Positions 57,774 to 64,000 of a stretch of 64,000 nt of DNA are shown piece by piece. The stretch's first letter is position 1; each line of letters starts with the position of its first letter. Source of the stretch: JAAUUE01 sp943370025 (lineage in GTDB: Bacteria > Cyanobacteriota > Cyanobacteriia > Cyanobacteriales > JAAUUE01). The DNA is taken from contig CALRPI020000003.1 of assembly GCA_943370025.1 (NCBI GenBank), positions 65,359 through 129,358 on the forward strand. The letters run 5' to 3'. The translations under genes were made by a program, and so were the position numbers. The notes beneath the pieces were generated by a model. The model worked only from the letters and a program-made list of their open reading frames with translations, made no database searches and was not told the origin of the DNA.

Positions 57774-58091
57774 ATGTCAAATCCGTTAAGTCTAATTATC
57801 TATGGCGGTTTAACTATTGTCTTTGTGGTCATATTTTTGGGCATTGCCGAAACAGTTAAGGGACTAGCAAAAAGAATGAAGCGGATGGAGCTTTATTTAG
57901 ATTTAATCCTTGATAGAATGGAAATTCCCATGCCTGAATTGCTCTCAGTACAGGTAAAAGAATTAGCTCTTAATCCTAAAACAAAAATTGCCGCTATCAA
58001 ATTATATCGCCAAGAAACTGGGGCAGGACTGAAGGAAGCAAAGGAAGATATCGAGGCATTTATTCTAGAAAATAAGCGGCGCGATCGCTAG
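57774..58091 (+). CDS. Membrane protein with ribosomal L7/L12 C-terminal-like domain
   Basis: A 105-residue protein with one N-terminal transmembrane helix (IIYGGLTIVFVVIFLGIAET), a basic/Met-rich helix and a C-terminal domain IAAIKLYRQETGAGLKEAK, which has the L7/L12 C-terminal pattern (K-x3-IKxYRxxTGxGLKEAKxxV). Stand-alone L7/L12-tail proteins attached to membrane helices are frequent in cyanobacteria but not characterised. Convergent with the sigma factor gene. Confidence 0.82.
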   Translation: MSNPLSLIIYGGLTIVFVVIFLGIAETVKGLAKRMKRMELYLDLILDRMEIPMPELLSVQVKELALNPKTKIAAIKLYRQETGAGLKEAKEDIEAFILENKRRDR

Positions 58092-58105
58092 TTTTGGAGC
58101 GTGAA

Positions 58106-58684
58106 TTATTTTTCGCCTAGGGTCGATCGCAGTTTATTTAAACTCAGGCGAATACAACTTTTGACAGTGCCTAAAGGCAGATTCATTACCTCAGCAATTT
58201 GTTGATGGGATAAACCTTTATAGTAGGATAATTCTAGGATTTGGCGGTTTTTCGGATTTAATTGCTCAAGGGCAGCAAGGACTACGGATCTGCGCTCAGA
58301 GATCACCACATCTTCAATGGGGTCTGGGCTAGTATTAGGGGATTGAAGATATGCCTCCTTAGAGGCGGTTTGTTTTTTGCTCGATCGCTGGAGCTTGCGT
58401 AATCGATCGAGAATCCGACTTCGGGCAATCATGAATAACCAAGTATCAACTCGACTTTTCTCTGGGTTGTAACTATGGGCAGTGCGCCAAACCTGAGCAA
58501 ACACATCAATGACAACCTCTTCACTCTCTTCGACATTTTCTAAACTCTTGAAAGCAAAAGCATAGATAATTCGGGCATAGCGATCGTACAGTTTACTCAA
58601 AGCAGCTTGATCTTGCTGAGAAATCCTCACTAAAAGAAATGCTTCTTCCAAAAGTTGTTGAGTTGTCTGAGAATTTAAGGACAT
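58106..58684 (-). CDS. ECF-type RNA polymerase sigma factor
   Basis: A 192-residue sigma-70 family protein with only regions 2 and 4. Region 2 shows LSKLYDRYARIIYAFAFKSL, ESEEVVIDVFAQVWRTA and the KSRVDTWLFMIARSRILDRL helix for -10 binding. Region 4 has ELSYYKGLSHQQIAEVMNLP and LGTVKSCIRLSLNKLR. ATG 58684 (MSLNSQ) follows GAGG by 9 nt; a TTG at 58699 would overlap the upstream stop as TTGA. It is the second gene after the cupin anti-sigma candidate; the two are coupled. Confidence 0.92.
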   Translation of the reverse strand: MSLNSQTTQQLLEEAFLLVRISQQDQAALSKLYDRYARIIYAFAFKSLENVEESEEVVIDVFAQVWRTAHSYNPEKSRVDTWLFMIARSRILDRLRKLQRSSKKQTASKEAYLQSPNTSPDPIEDVVISERRSVVLAALEQLNPKNRQILELSYYKGLSHQQIAEVMNLPLGTVKSCIRLSLNKLRSTLGEK

Positions 58685-58695
58685 GGGCAACAACC

Positions 58696-59427
58696 TCAAA
58701 CTAAGATTTCATCATCAACGATTTGATCATCAATTGATGCTCGGACAATTACTAAACAACCATCATCAGTTCTCGGTTGATGAATCGATCCGGGTTGAGA
58801 ATAAATATAATCACCGGGACGATAGGTTTGACCATCGATAATTAAATCTCCTTCTAGCATCAGGATTTCTTCGGGGGCAGTATGCCGATGGCGAGGGAAT
58901 TTTGCTCCGGGTTCTAAGCGGACAAAACAATAAATTTGTCTAGAGATTAAATTTAGATCAAGACGACTGATGATAATGCCATCTACGTAGGGTGACCAAG
59001 TTGCTGTTGCGGCTTGTTTTCGCCAAGCAGAGATGGTTTTAGAAAGGGGAAGAGCAAGATTTTGATGATTTTGGTCGATCGCATTTATCTCGATCGCCTC
59101 TACCTTGATCCCATCTGCCTCGATCGCTTCTTGATTAATTGCCTCTATCTCAACACAATGATTATCAACATCTTGGTTATCAACATATTTATTATTAATC
59201 CTTTGCAAAATCCGCTCCTGAAGATGCGCCATAGGTAGAGGCGGCGCATCGTAGGTAAGACTATGCACTACATCCTGCCACTGGCTCAACTCTGATTCTA
59301 GGTCTGAGCTTTCTAAGGCTGGAATGGGCGGGGATGTCAACGGATCGGAAACTGCAAAAGCTTGACAGAGTAGTAGGTCTATTGGATCGTCGTGCTGCAT
59401 TGTATTGATTAATTTATGTCCTGCCAT
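58696..59427 (-). CDS. Cupin-domain anti-sigma factor candidate (ChrR-like)
   Basis: A protein of about 243 residues. The C-terminal half is a cupin: RHRHTAPEEILMLEGDLIID (metal-binding His, His and Glu) and YRPGDYIYSQPGSIHQPR (motif 2). The N-terminal half is helical with LSQWQDVVHSLTYDAPPLPM, but lacks the His-x3-Cys-x2-Cys zinc motif of ChrR. A linker of repeated EAIxxEAIE wording is coded by HIP1-like repeats. Placement just before an ECF sigma gene supports an anti-sigma role. The start is uncertain: ATG 59427 or 59400, with a longer TTG frame to 59478. Confidence 0.8.
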   Translation of the reverse strand: MAGHKLINTMQHDDPIDLLLCQAFAVSDPLTSPPIPALESSDLESELSQWQDVVHSLTYDAPPLPMAHLQERILQRINNKYVDNQDVDNHCVEIEAINQEAIEADGIKVEAIEINAIDQNHQNLALPLSKTISAWRKQAATATWSPYVDGIIISRLDLNLISRQIYCFVRLEPGAKFPRHRHTAPEEILMLEGDLIIDGQTYRPGDYIYSQPGSIHQPRTDDGCLVIVRASIDDQIVDDEILV

Positions 59428-59553
59428 ACTAACAGTTTTCACAAAACTCGAACTGCCGTCAAAGAGATCCAATCTCAAAAAGTCAGCGTATGAATATCCA
59501 GAACAAGCTGAAACAGAACTGCCAGTTTCCCTAATGTCGGTATCGATCGCAAT

Positions 59554-59657
59554 TACAGCAGTTTGAGAGTGGGTAACTGTCGCTCCCCACTCTCAAACCT
59601 AACCTTGATAGGCACTTCAACAGTCGGAGTCTGCCTTATGGGAACGAAAAGTGCTGT
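59554..59657. repeat. Palindromic repeat family B, copy B4
   Basis: From TTACAGCAGTTTGAGAGTGG to GGAACGAAAAGTGCTGTA. The core stem GAGAGTGGG...CCCACTCTC holds a short loop TAACTGTCGCT, unlike the other copies. It lies in the divergent region between the sigma/anti-sigma unit and the ferritin-like gene. Confidence 0.8.
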
Positions 59658-59732
59658 AGGTAATGGCAAAGAATGTATTCGCAAAGTTCGCAAAGAATGA
59701 TTGTTATATCAAAATTAAGCAGGAGAACCATT

Positions 59733-60374
59733 GTGAGTAAACTACTTCGTCCCAATTCCCAAATGATGTCCCGTCGGGGTGTGTTAGCCGGTGGCGTGAT
59801 GGCTGGTGTGGCAGGAGCTTTGGCAATGCCAGCGATCGCCAGTTTTGCCGCCACCGATGCAGACAAGAGAAATGATATTGAGATTCTCAATAATGCCTTA
59901 TTCTACGAACATCAGGCTATTTGGGCTTATAGCTTTGCGGCTGGCAAGCTCTCTAGTACCGATGTGGGCAAGGCAGTGCTAGCTCTGGCACTACGCAACC
60001 AAAACGACCATAAAGGCCACCGGGATCTATTGGCATCAGCCGTATCCAGCCTAGGGGGAACTCCAGTTGCCGCCGTGGCTAGCTACGATGTTTCTAGCTA
60101 TATCACCGCCAAGGAAGGAAATATAGATTCTGATGTCAACATTGCCAAGCTCGCTCTGGCTCTGGAAGTAGATGCAGCGATCGCCTACACCAACGAAGTA
60201 GCAAAATTAAAAACCCCAGCCCTAGTTACTGCTGGAGCTACCATTGGCTCAACAGAAGCAGCTCATGCCGCAGCTATCCGAGCTACCTTTAAGGCTCTGG
60301 GTGTGGGAATTGAAATTGTCCCTGATCCCTTTATTAGTCAGGGAAGTCGTCGTGCTTGGATTTTGCCAGTTTAG
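59733..60374 (+). CDS. Tat-exported ferritin-like protein
   Basis: A 213-residue protein with a twin-arginine signal peptide (SRRGVLAGGVMAGVAGALAM, likely cut near AIA-SFA). The mature part is a four-helix ferritin-like bundle: DIEILNNALFYEHQAIWAYSF, LALRNQNDHKGHRDLLASAV, ALALEVDAAIAYTNEVAKL, and STEAAHAAAIRATFKALG, with Glu/His residues suited to a di-metal site. GGAG lies 8 nt before GTG 59733, the preferred start. Divergent from the sigma/cupin genes, it is a candidate target of that sigma factor. Confidence 0.87.
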   Translation: MSKLLRPNSQMMSRRGVLAGGVMAGVAGALAMPAIASFAATDADKRNDIEILNNALFYEHQAIWAYSFAAGKLSSTDVGKAVLALALRNQNDHKGHRDLLASAVSSLGGTPVAAVASYDVSSYITAKEGNIDSDVNIAKLALALEVDAAIAYTNEVAKLKTPALVTAGATIGSTEAAHAAAIRATFKALGVGIEIVPDPFISQGSRRAWILPV

Positions 60375-60426
60375 GCAGATTAGTAGGGGTCTTGCTTCGA
60401 TGCCGACCCCTGCGATCGATCAAGAC

Positions 60427-60521
60427 AGGACTTACACGTTTACGTTGTTGCGGCTTCGACTACGCTCAGCCCGCAGCAATGTCCAAAACTTTCGATAATT
60501 CGTTGGCATTGCGTAAGTTCT
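60427..60521. repeat. Palindromic repeat family A, copy A7
   Basis: AGGACTTACACGTTTACG to TTGCGTAAGTTCT with the core GTTGTTGCGGC...GCCCGCAGCAA and loop TTCGACTACGCTCA. The TTCGATAATTCGTTGGCA segment agrees with A1 and A5. Confidence 0.8.
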
Positions 60522-60574
60522 AAAAGATAATCAGGAGTGGGTAAGTCCGAATAGTCTTGCAGAAGAGGTATGCC

Positions 60575-61327
60575 ATGGAACTCAAAGATATTATTTTATT
60601 GCTTCATCCAGTATTAGCCATCACAATTGTTTTTCCGATCATTGGCGTTGTCGTCAATAAAGCTTGGCAAACTCGCCAGCGCCGTCTCCAAACTGCGGAG
60701 GGCGGCAAGAGTAAAATCCCGCCGATCGTCGGTCAAGAACATGTCCAACTGGGACGCTGGTTAACTGGTTCCGTAGTCGGGATTGCATTATTGGGCATGA
60801 CCAGACCAATTTTTGCAGAAATCTTTAAAAAACAAGTTTGGACTACAGCCCCTTTTCAGGTGCTATTTATTGTCCTGATCTATGGGGGGACGATCGCCGC
60901 TTTGGTGTTTCTCTACAAAGCTAGAGAGAAACTCTGGAAAGGCGTATTTGCCACCCTCAGCGGTATGGGATTAATTATTTTAGGCTTTCAAAACGGGGTG
61001 TTTCGTCGGGATGATGAATGGTTTGTTTCCCATTATTACTATGGGATTGGGGCGGCTTTATTGATGATTTTCTCCCTAGCGATCGTCCAAGATATCTACC
61101 AAGATCGATCACAACGCTGGCGCACGGTACATATTATTTTGAACTGCCTCGCGTTGTTGTTATTCCTAGGGCAGGGCATGACTGGAGCAAGGGATTTGCT
61201 AGAAATTCCCCTCAGTTGGCAGGAACCCCACGTCTATAAATGTGACTATCAAAAACGAGTTTGTCCCGACTCCCCCAAAACCCAAAGTGGTCTAGATAGT
61301 CTAATCACCTCATCCATTGCAAATTAA
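60575..61327 (+). CDS. DUF4079 family membrane protein
   Basis: A 250-residue polytopic protein with about six helices; it begins MELKDIILLLHPVLAITIVF with a His in the first helix, and has GRWLTGSVVGIALLGMTRP, VSHYYYGIGAALLMIFSLA, and WRTVHIILNCLALLLFLGQG. The His positions in helices recall cytochrome b561-like heme ligation, and DUF4079 is listed in cyanobacteria next to redox genes. ATG 60575 has AGAGG 6 nt upstream. A polar tail with two Cys follows the last helix. Cotranscription with the ferritin-like gene is possible. Confidence 0.82.
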   Translation: MELKDIILLLHPVLAITIVFPIIGVVVNKAWQTRQRRLQTAEGGKSKIPPIVGQEHVQLGRWLTGSVVGIALLGMTRPIFAEIFKKQVWTTAPFQVLFIVLIYGGTIAALVFLYKAREKLWKGVFATLSGMGLIILGFQNGVFRRDDEWFVSHYYYGIGAALLMIFSLAIVQDIYQDRSQRWRTVHIILNCLALLLFLGQGMTGARDLLEIPLSWQEPHVYKCDYQKRVCPDSPKTQSGLDSLITSSIAN

Positions 61328-61332
61328 TAATT

Positions 61333-61440
61333 ACAGCACTTTGCGTTCAAATGAGACACGCCACAAATATTGAAATTCCTATCAATGTTGGGTTTGAGAG
61401 TGGGCTTCAACGACCCTCAGCCCACTCTCAAACTGCTGTA
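61333..61440. repeat. Palindromic repeat family B, copy B5
   Basis: ACAGCACTTTGCGTTCAAATG to ACTCTCAAACTGCTGTA, in the same orientation as B3. The core GAGAGTGGGCTT / AGCCCACTCTC has loop CAACGACCCTC, shared with B2. It begins 6 nt after the DUF4079 stop. Confidence 0.85.
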
Positions 61441-61445
61441 ATTCT

Positions 61446-61490
61446 CCTCCCTTTTGTTGGCTTTGTCTTCCCGAGGGTTAGGGGGGCTGG
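61446..61490. repeat. Repeat family F, copy F3
   Basis: CTCCCTTTTGTTGGCTTTGTC followed by TTCCCGAGGGTTAGGGGGG. A related C-rich/G-rich stretch (CCCCCCTTTTTAAGGGGG) follows at 61528. No gene lies in 61328-61621. Confidence 0.65.
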
Positions 61491-61621
61491 GGGGAATCAA
61501 ACCCCGAAACTTATCTAAATTAATTCTCCCCCCTTTTTAAGGGGGCTAGGGGGGTCAAACCCAAAATGTAGTTAGGGCAACTTGTGTAGACACGACAACC
61601 CTTAATTCAGGAGGAATTTCT

Positions 61622-62830
61622 ATGGTATTTGAAGAAGACATGGCACCAGTCGGCTCACAAAATATCCTATGGCGGCAGGTGTGGGGAATTGCAGCTCTAC
61701 TAGCAGTGATTTTGTTTAGCTTTATGGCTTATGGACTCTACCAGCCGATTATTCTGAAGAATTTGGGGTTTACTGGTTTGGCAGCTTGGCTGGGGATCGC
61801 CCAAGGATTTTTAGGAGCTGTTCTGGAACCTCTGGTGGGTGGAGCCTCCGATCGTATCCTTCGCCACTTTGGTAGTCGCCTGCCCATGATTAGTATCGGC
61901 ACTACCATTGCCGCCTTGATCTTTGTGATTTTGGGGCTAATTATCGAAGGAAACCTACCCACAGGATTGCGGTGGTTAGTTCCGGTGATGATGACTATTT
62001 GGGTGATGGCGATGATTATCTTTCGGGGACCCGCGATCGCTTTATTAATTCAATTTGCCCCCCTAGAAAAACTCCCCCAAGCCGGGGGAGTAATTGTCCT
62101 AGTTATGGGATTAGTCGGTGCTTTGGGACCTGTGATGAATATTTTGCTGAAAACTGCCGGAGCTTCCATCACTTTTATCTTGGGAGCGATCGCCCTAGTT
62201 TTAGGCGCAACTTACCTATTCTCCACCACTCCTAGGCATACCTTGATCCTGCCGCCAGCGGAGAGGCGATCGCCGGGATCGATTTTTCTCTTAGGGGCAA
62301 TTTTTCTCACTGGTTTGGGGGCTGGTTTGGAAATTAACCTCCTGTTGAGCATCTTGCCTGCCATGACCGCCTCTCAATGGGCTGGCAGGATTGCCCCAGA
62401 GTTCATTACTTCCGCAATTTTGCTCCTCTCCGCGATTGCCGCAGTTCCCTTAGCCAGATTTACCGCTAAATTGGGAGTGGTATTGGCAATGGGTATAAGT
62501 TTAGGAGCGATCGCCCTCTTGATGGGATTAATTCTTGTCCTGCCCAACTCGGTTTTCGGGAGTATTTTTACCCTAGGCATCAGTATTGCCTTGGGAGGAA
62601 TTTTCATCAATCAAATTCCCTTCTGTCTCAGCCGAGTGCCACCGATCCATGCGGGTTTGGGCACAGGCTTATACTTCGGTGGCATGGGGGCAGCCTCGGC
62701 GATCGCTTCTCTGCTGCTCAAGTTCTCGCCGGGATTTACCCCAGCAGCAGCAGTGGTCTGGATTGCGATCGCCTGTCTAGGAACGATTCCTTGTCTGTTA
62801 GTATCTTCTCGACTAGCTCCAGCTCAATAA
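61622..62830 (+). CDS. Major facilitator superfamily transporter
   Basis: A 402-residue protein with 12 predicted helices. The first helix WGIAALLAVILFSFMAYGLY is followed by the helix 2-3 motif LVGGASDRILRHFGSRLP, the classic MFS motif A (G-x3-D-R-x-G-R/K). A repeat of MGLVGALGPVMNILLK lies in the first half; FFxGFLGI-like ends are absent. The pattern is nearest to sugar or drug:proton transporters, with no clear substrate. AGGAGG lies 7 nt before the ATG. The next gene starts at its stop. Confidence 0.88.
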   Translation: MVFEEDMAPVGSQNILWRQVWGIAALLAVILFSFMAYGLYQPIILKNLGFTGLAAWLGIAQGFLGAVLEPLVGGASDRILRHFGSRLPMISIGTTIAALIFVILGLIIEGNLPTGLRWLVPVMMTIWVMAMIIFRGPAIALLIQFAPLEKLPQAGGVIVLVMGLVGALGPVMNILLKTAGASITFILGAIALVLGATYLFSTTPRHTLILPPAERRSPGSIFLLGAIFLTGLGAGLEINLLLSILPAMTASQWAGRIAPEFITSAILLLSAIAAVPLARFTAKLGVVLAMGISLGAIALLMGLILVLPNSVFGSIFTLGISIALGGIFINQIPFCLSRVPPIHAGLGTGLYFGGMGAASAIASLLLKFSPGFTPAAAVVWIAIACLGTIPCLLVSSRLAPAQ

Positions 62831-63421
62831 ATGTGGAATCACAACTCTCATTTTCATAATTACCTGCTGCGCCAGTTGCCCAGCCAGATCGATCGCGCCT
62901 TGGATATTGGATGTGGGCTGGGGGTTTTTGCCTTAAAACTTGCCGAGCGATCACAGCATGTCGACGCTATTGATAGCGATCATATGATCCTCAATGAGGC
63001 ATCGACTTATCATCATGCTGCCAATATTTTTTATCAAAATGTCGACTTTCTGGAAGCCGATTTACCCGAAGATGCCTATGATGCGATCGTTTTTATTGCA
63101 TCCTTACACCATATGGATTTAGAAACTGCCTTGAAAAAGATCAAGATGCTGCTGCGACCATCGGGAAAGTTAATCATTCTGGGGCTATACCAAGAAAGGA
63201 CGATTTTAGATTATATTTATAGCCTGATCTCAATTCCCCTCAACATTTTTTATGCAAACTGGCATCGTCCATCAATTGTGAACCCAACTAGCATTGCTCT
63301 CACCCGCCCTCCTCAATTGTCACTTCAGCAAATCAAGGCAGCAGCAAACACTTTGATTCCGGGTTTCCGCCTGCAAAGACATCTATTTTGGCGTTACTCT
63401 TTGATCTGGCAAAAACATTAA
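62831..63421 (+). CDS. Class I SAM-dependent methyltransferase
   Basis: A 196-residue methyltransferase with motif I ALDIGCGLGVFALKLAERS, acidic loop DAIDSD, motif II region AYDAIVFIASLHHMDLE and motif III LLRPSGKLIILGLYQE, followed by a helical lid. The ATG touches the MFS stop (TAAATG), so the pair is probably translated together; export plus methylation of a small molecule is conceivable. The acceptor cannot be identified. Confidence 0.87.
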   Translation: MWNHNSHFHNYLLRQLPSQIDRALDIGCGLGVFALKLAERSQHVDAIDSDHMILNEASTYHHAANIFYQNVDFLEADLPEDAYDAIVFIASLHHMDLETALKKIKMLLRPSGKLIILGLYQERTILDYIYSLISIPLNIFYANWHRPSIVNPTSIALTRPPQLSLQQIKAAANTLIPGFRLQRHLFWRYSLIWQKH

Positions 63422-63430
63422 TCTTTATGG

Positions 63431-63540
63431 GTGATTATTAACTACCAAGAAGGCGATACCATAGAACTCAAAAGTATCAATCTCAGCTTTGCGATCGAGC
63501 AAGTCTATCGCAATCTTGACCTGACCCTAGAGATCGATCG
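63431..63540 (+). pseudogene. C-terminal remnant of a Uma2 gene
   Basis: In one frame the sequence reads IINYQEGDTIELKSINLSF and AIEQVYRNLDLTLEI, the usual C-terminal strand pair of Uma2 proteins (YxEGDxIELKSxNLSFxIxxVY). The fragment has no start and no N-terminal domain, and the frame runs into unrelated sequence. It would be the fifth Uma2-related locus in the window. Confidence 0.6.
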
Positions 63541-63546
63541 TGTTGC

Positions 63547-63762
63547 TATAGTATTTTTGTTGCCGATCACCCTGAAGCCGATATCGCTGGAGCGAAAGGT
63601 GCAATGATGAAGACGATCTGTAAGCATAATTCATTGTGGACAGAAGCGAAAAGAGCCGATGCGATCATCAATGAATTGAATAAGATTCCTTCAATTCTAG
63701 AACCTCAAGGGGTGACAAAGGGGTTGAAAGCTATAGAGGAATGGGAATATAGAGCAAAGTAG
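63547..63762 (+). pseudogene. C-terminal remnant of a HAD-family hydrolase
   Basis: The frame YSIFVADHPEADIAGAKGA, MMKTICKHNSLWTEAKRADA and IINELNKIPSILE is that of HAD phosphatase C-termini (VGDHPEADIxGAKxAGMKTIWx). The DHPEADIAGAK motif corresponds to the HAD motif IV region. About 72 codons remain of about 220, with no N-terminal DxDGT motif. It is out of frame with the Uma2 remnant and begins 7 nt after it. Confidence 0.65.
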
Positions 63763-63805
63763 CCCAAAAAGAAATAAGGTAGTTGTATTCACAACCACCT
63801 AAAAA

Positions 63806-64000
63806 ATGCTCCCATTATTCTATCAGACCTGCCTTCAAGCAAACCTCAGTTCTACCCAATATTTAACCTTGGAAATCATAGTTCAACTTCTAGTAAGTTA
63901 CCGCACAGTCCAATTAGAGAAACTAGCCGCCTTATTCACCCAAACCATCACCTTTGAAAGCAGAAGAAGAAACTTACAAAGATTTCTTAAACTACCTCAA
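63806..64000 (+). CDS. IS4-like transposase, N-terminal part (cut by the window end)
   Basis: 65 residues from ATG 63806: MLPLFYQTCLQANLSSTQYL, TLEIIVQLLVSYRTVQLEKL and FESRRRNLQRFLKLPQ. The phrases TVxLExLAxxF and FESRRRxLQRFLxLP are those of IS4-family transposases common in cyanobacteria. The element continues beyond the window. The upstream ends of the element could not be fixed; CAACCACCTAAAAAATGC before the start may be near the inverted repeat. It may have disrupted the HAD/Uma2 gene remnants just upstream. Confidence 0.75.
   Translation, partial: MLPLFYQTCLQANLSSTQYLTLEIIVQLLVSYRTVQLEKLAALFTQTITFESRRRNLQRFLKLPQ

Overview
The window is chromosomal DNA of a cyanobacterium. The evidence is the very frequent HIP1 octamer (GCGATCGC), stand-alone homologues of both halves of the orange carotenoid protein, several Uma2/DUF820 genes, and many short palindromic repeats between genes. 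No genus can be named from the sequence alone.

Layout. 0-8 kb: the start of a membrane protein coupled to a MoxR ATPase, ribF, three Uma2-type endonuclease genes, and a secreted 806-residue Gly/Ala-repeat protein that resembles mycobacterial PGRS proteins in style. 8-14 kb: an ABC exporter, an aldose epimerase, xseB, then KptA, an AAC(3)-I-like acetyltransferase and a DUF1993 protein. 13.7-14.75 kb: a small antitoxin-like gene among decayed duplicated segments. 14.7-19.7 kb: two proteins of unknown function and a MacAB-type export operon. 20-34.5 kb: an accessory island that looks devoted to stress, with a YflT-like protein, a coiled-coil protein, BON, DUF5335, an oleate hydratase cluster (two FAD oxidoreductases and a ferredoxin), a glycine-zipper protein, the divergent carotenoid-protein pair HCP and CTDH, a hemerythrin protein and a pair of paralogues. 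34.6-43.4 kb: mostly housekeeping genes (YbjQ, glycosyltransferase, HAD phosphatase, M20 amidohydrolase, TatD, uvrB) plus a clostripain-like peptidase. 43.6-45.8 kb: a RelE/ParE-type toxin gene followed by a HigA-like antitoxin fused to a large domain with a HEPN-type R-x4-H motif, abutting a VapC toxin gene cut to its first 16-18 codons. 45.8-49.5 kb: ArsS, a TVP38/TMEM64 protein and a MerA-like reductase. 49.8-53.8 kb: another Uma2 gene, a stand-alone RnfD-like protein with DUF2330, and TlyA. 53.9 kb: tRNA-Lys(CTT). 54-56.6 kb: PAP2 phosphatase and a complete PvuII-like restriction-modification-controller system. 57-63.4 kb: a tyrosine phosphatase-like protein, an L7/L12-tail membrane protein, an ECF sigma factor with its cupin anti-sigma candidate, a Tat-exported ferritin-like protein, DUF4079, an MFS transporter and a methyltransferase. 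63.4-64 kb: gene fragments and the start of an IS4-type transposase.

The most distinctive features are the HEPN-fused antitoxin next to a truncated toxin gene, the oleate hydratase/oxidoreductase/ferredoxin group, the HCP/CTDH pair, and at least five families of small palindromic repeats. In these families the ends are conserved while the hairpin core differs from copy to copy. Some copies form the 3' ends of neighbouring genes, and one repeat carries a nested 100-bp insertion with a clean 3-bp target duplication. All calls are from reading the sequence; no database search was run.
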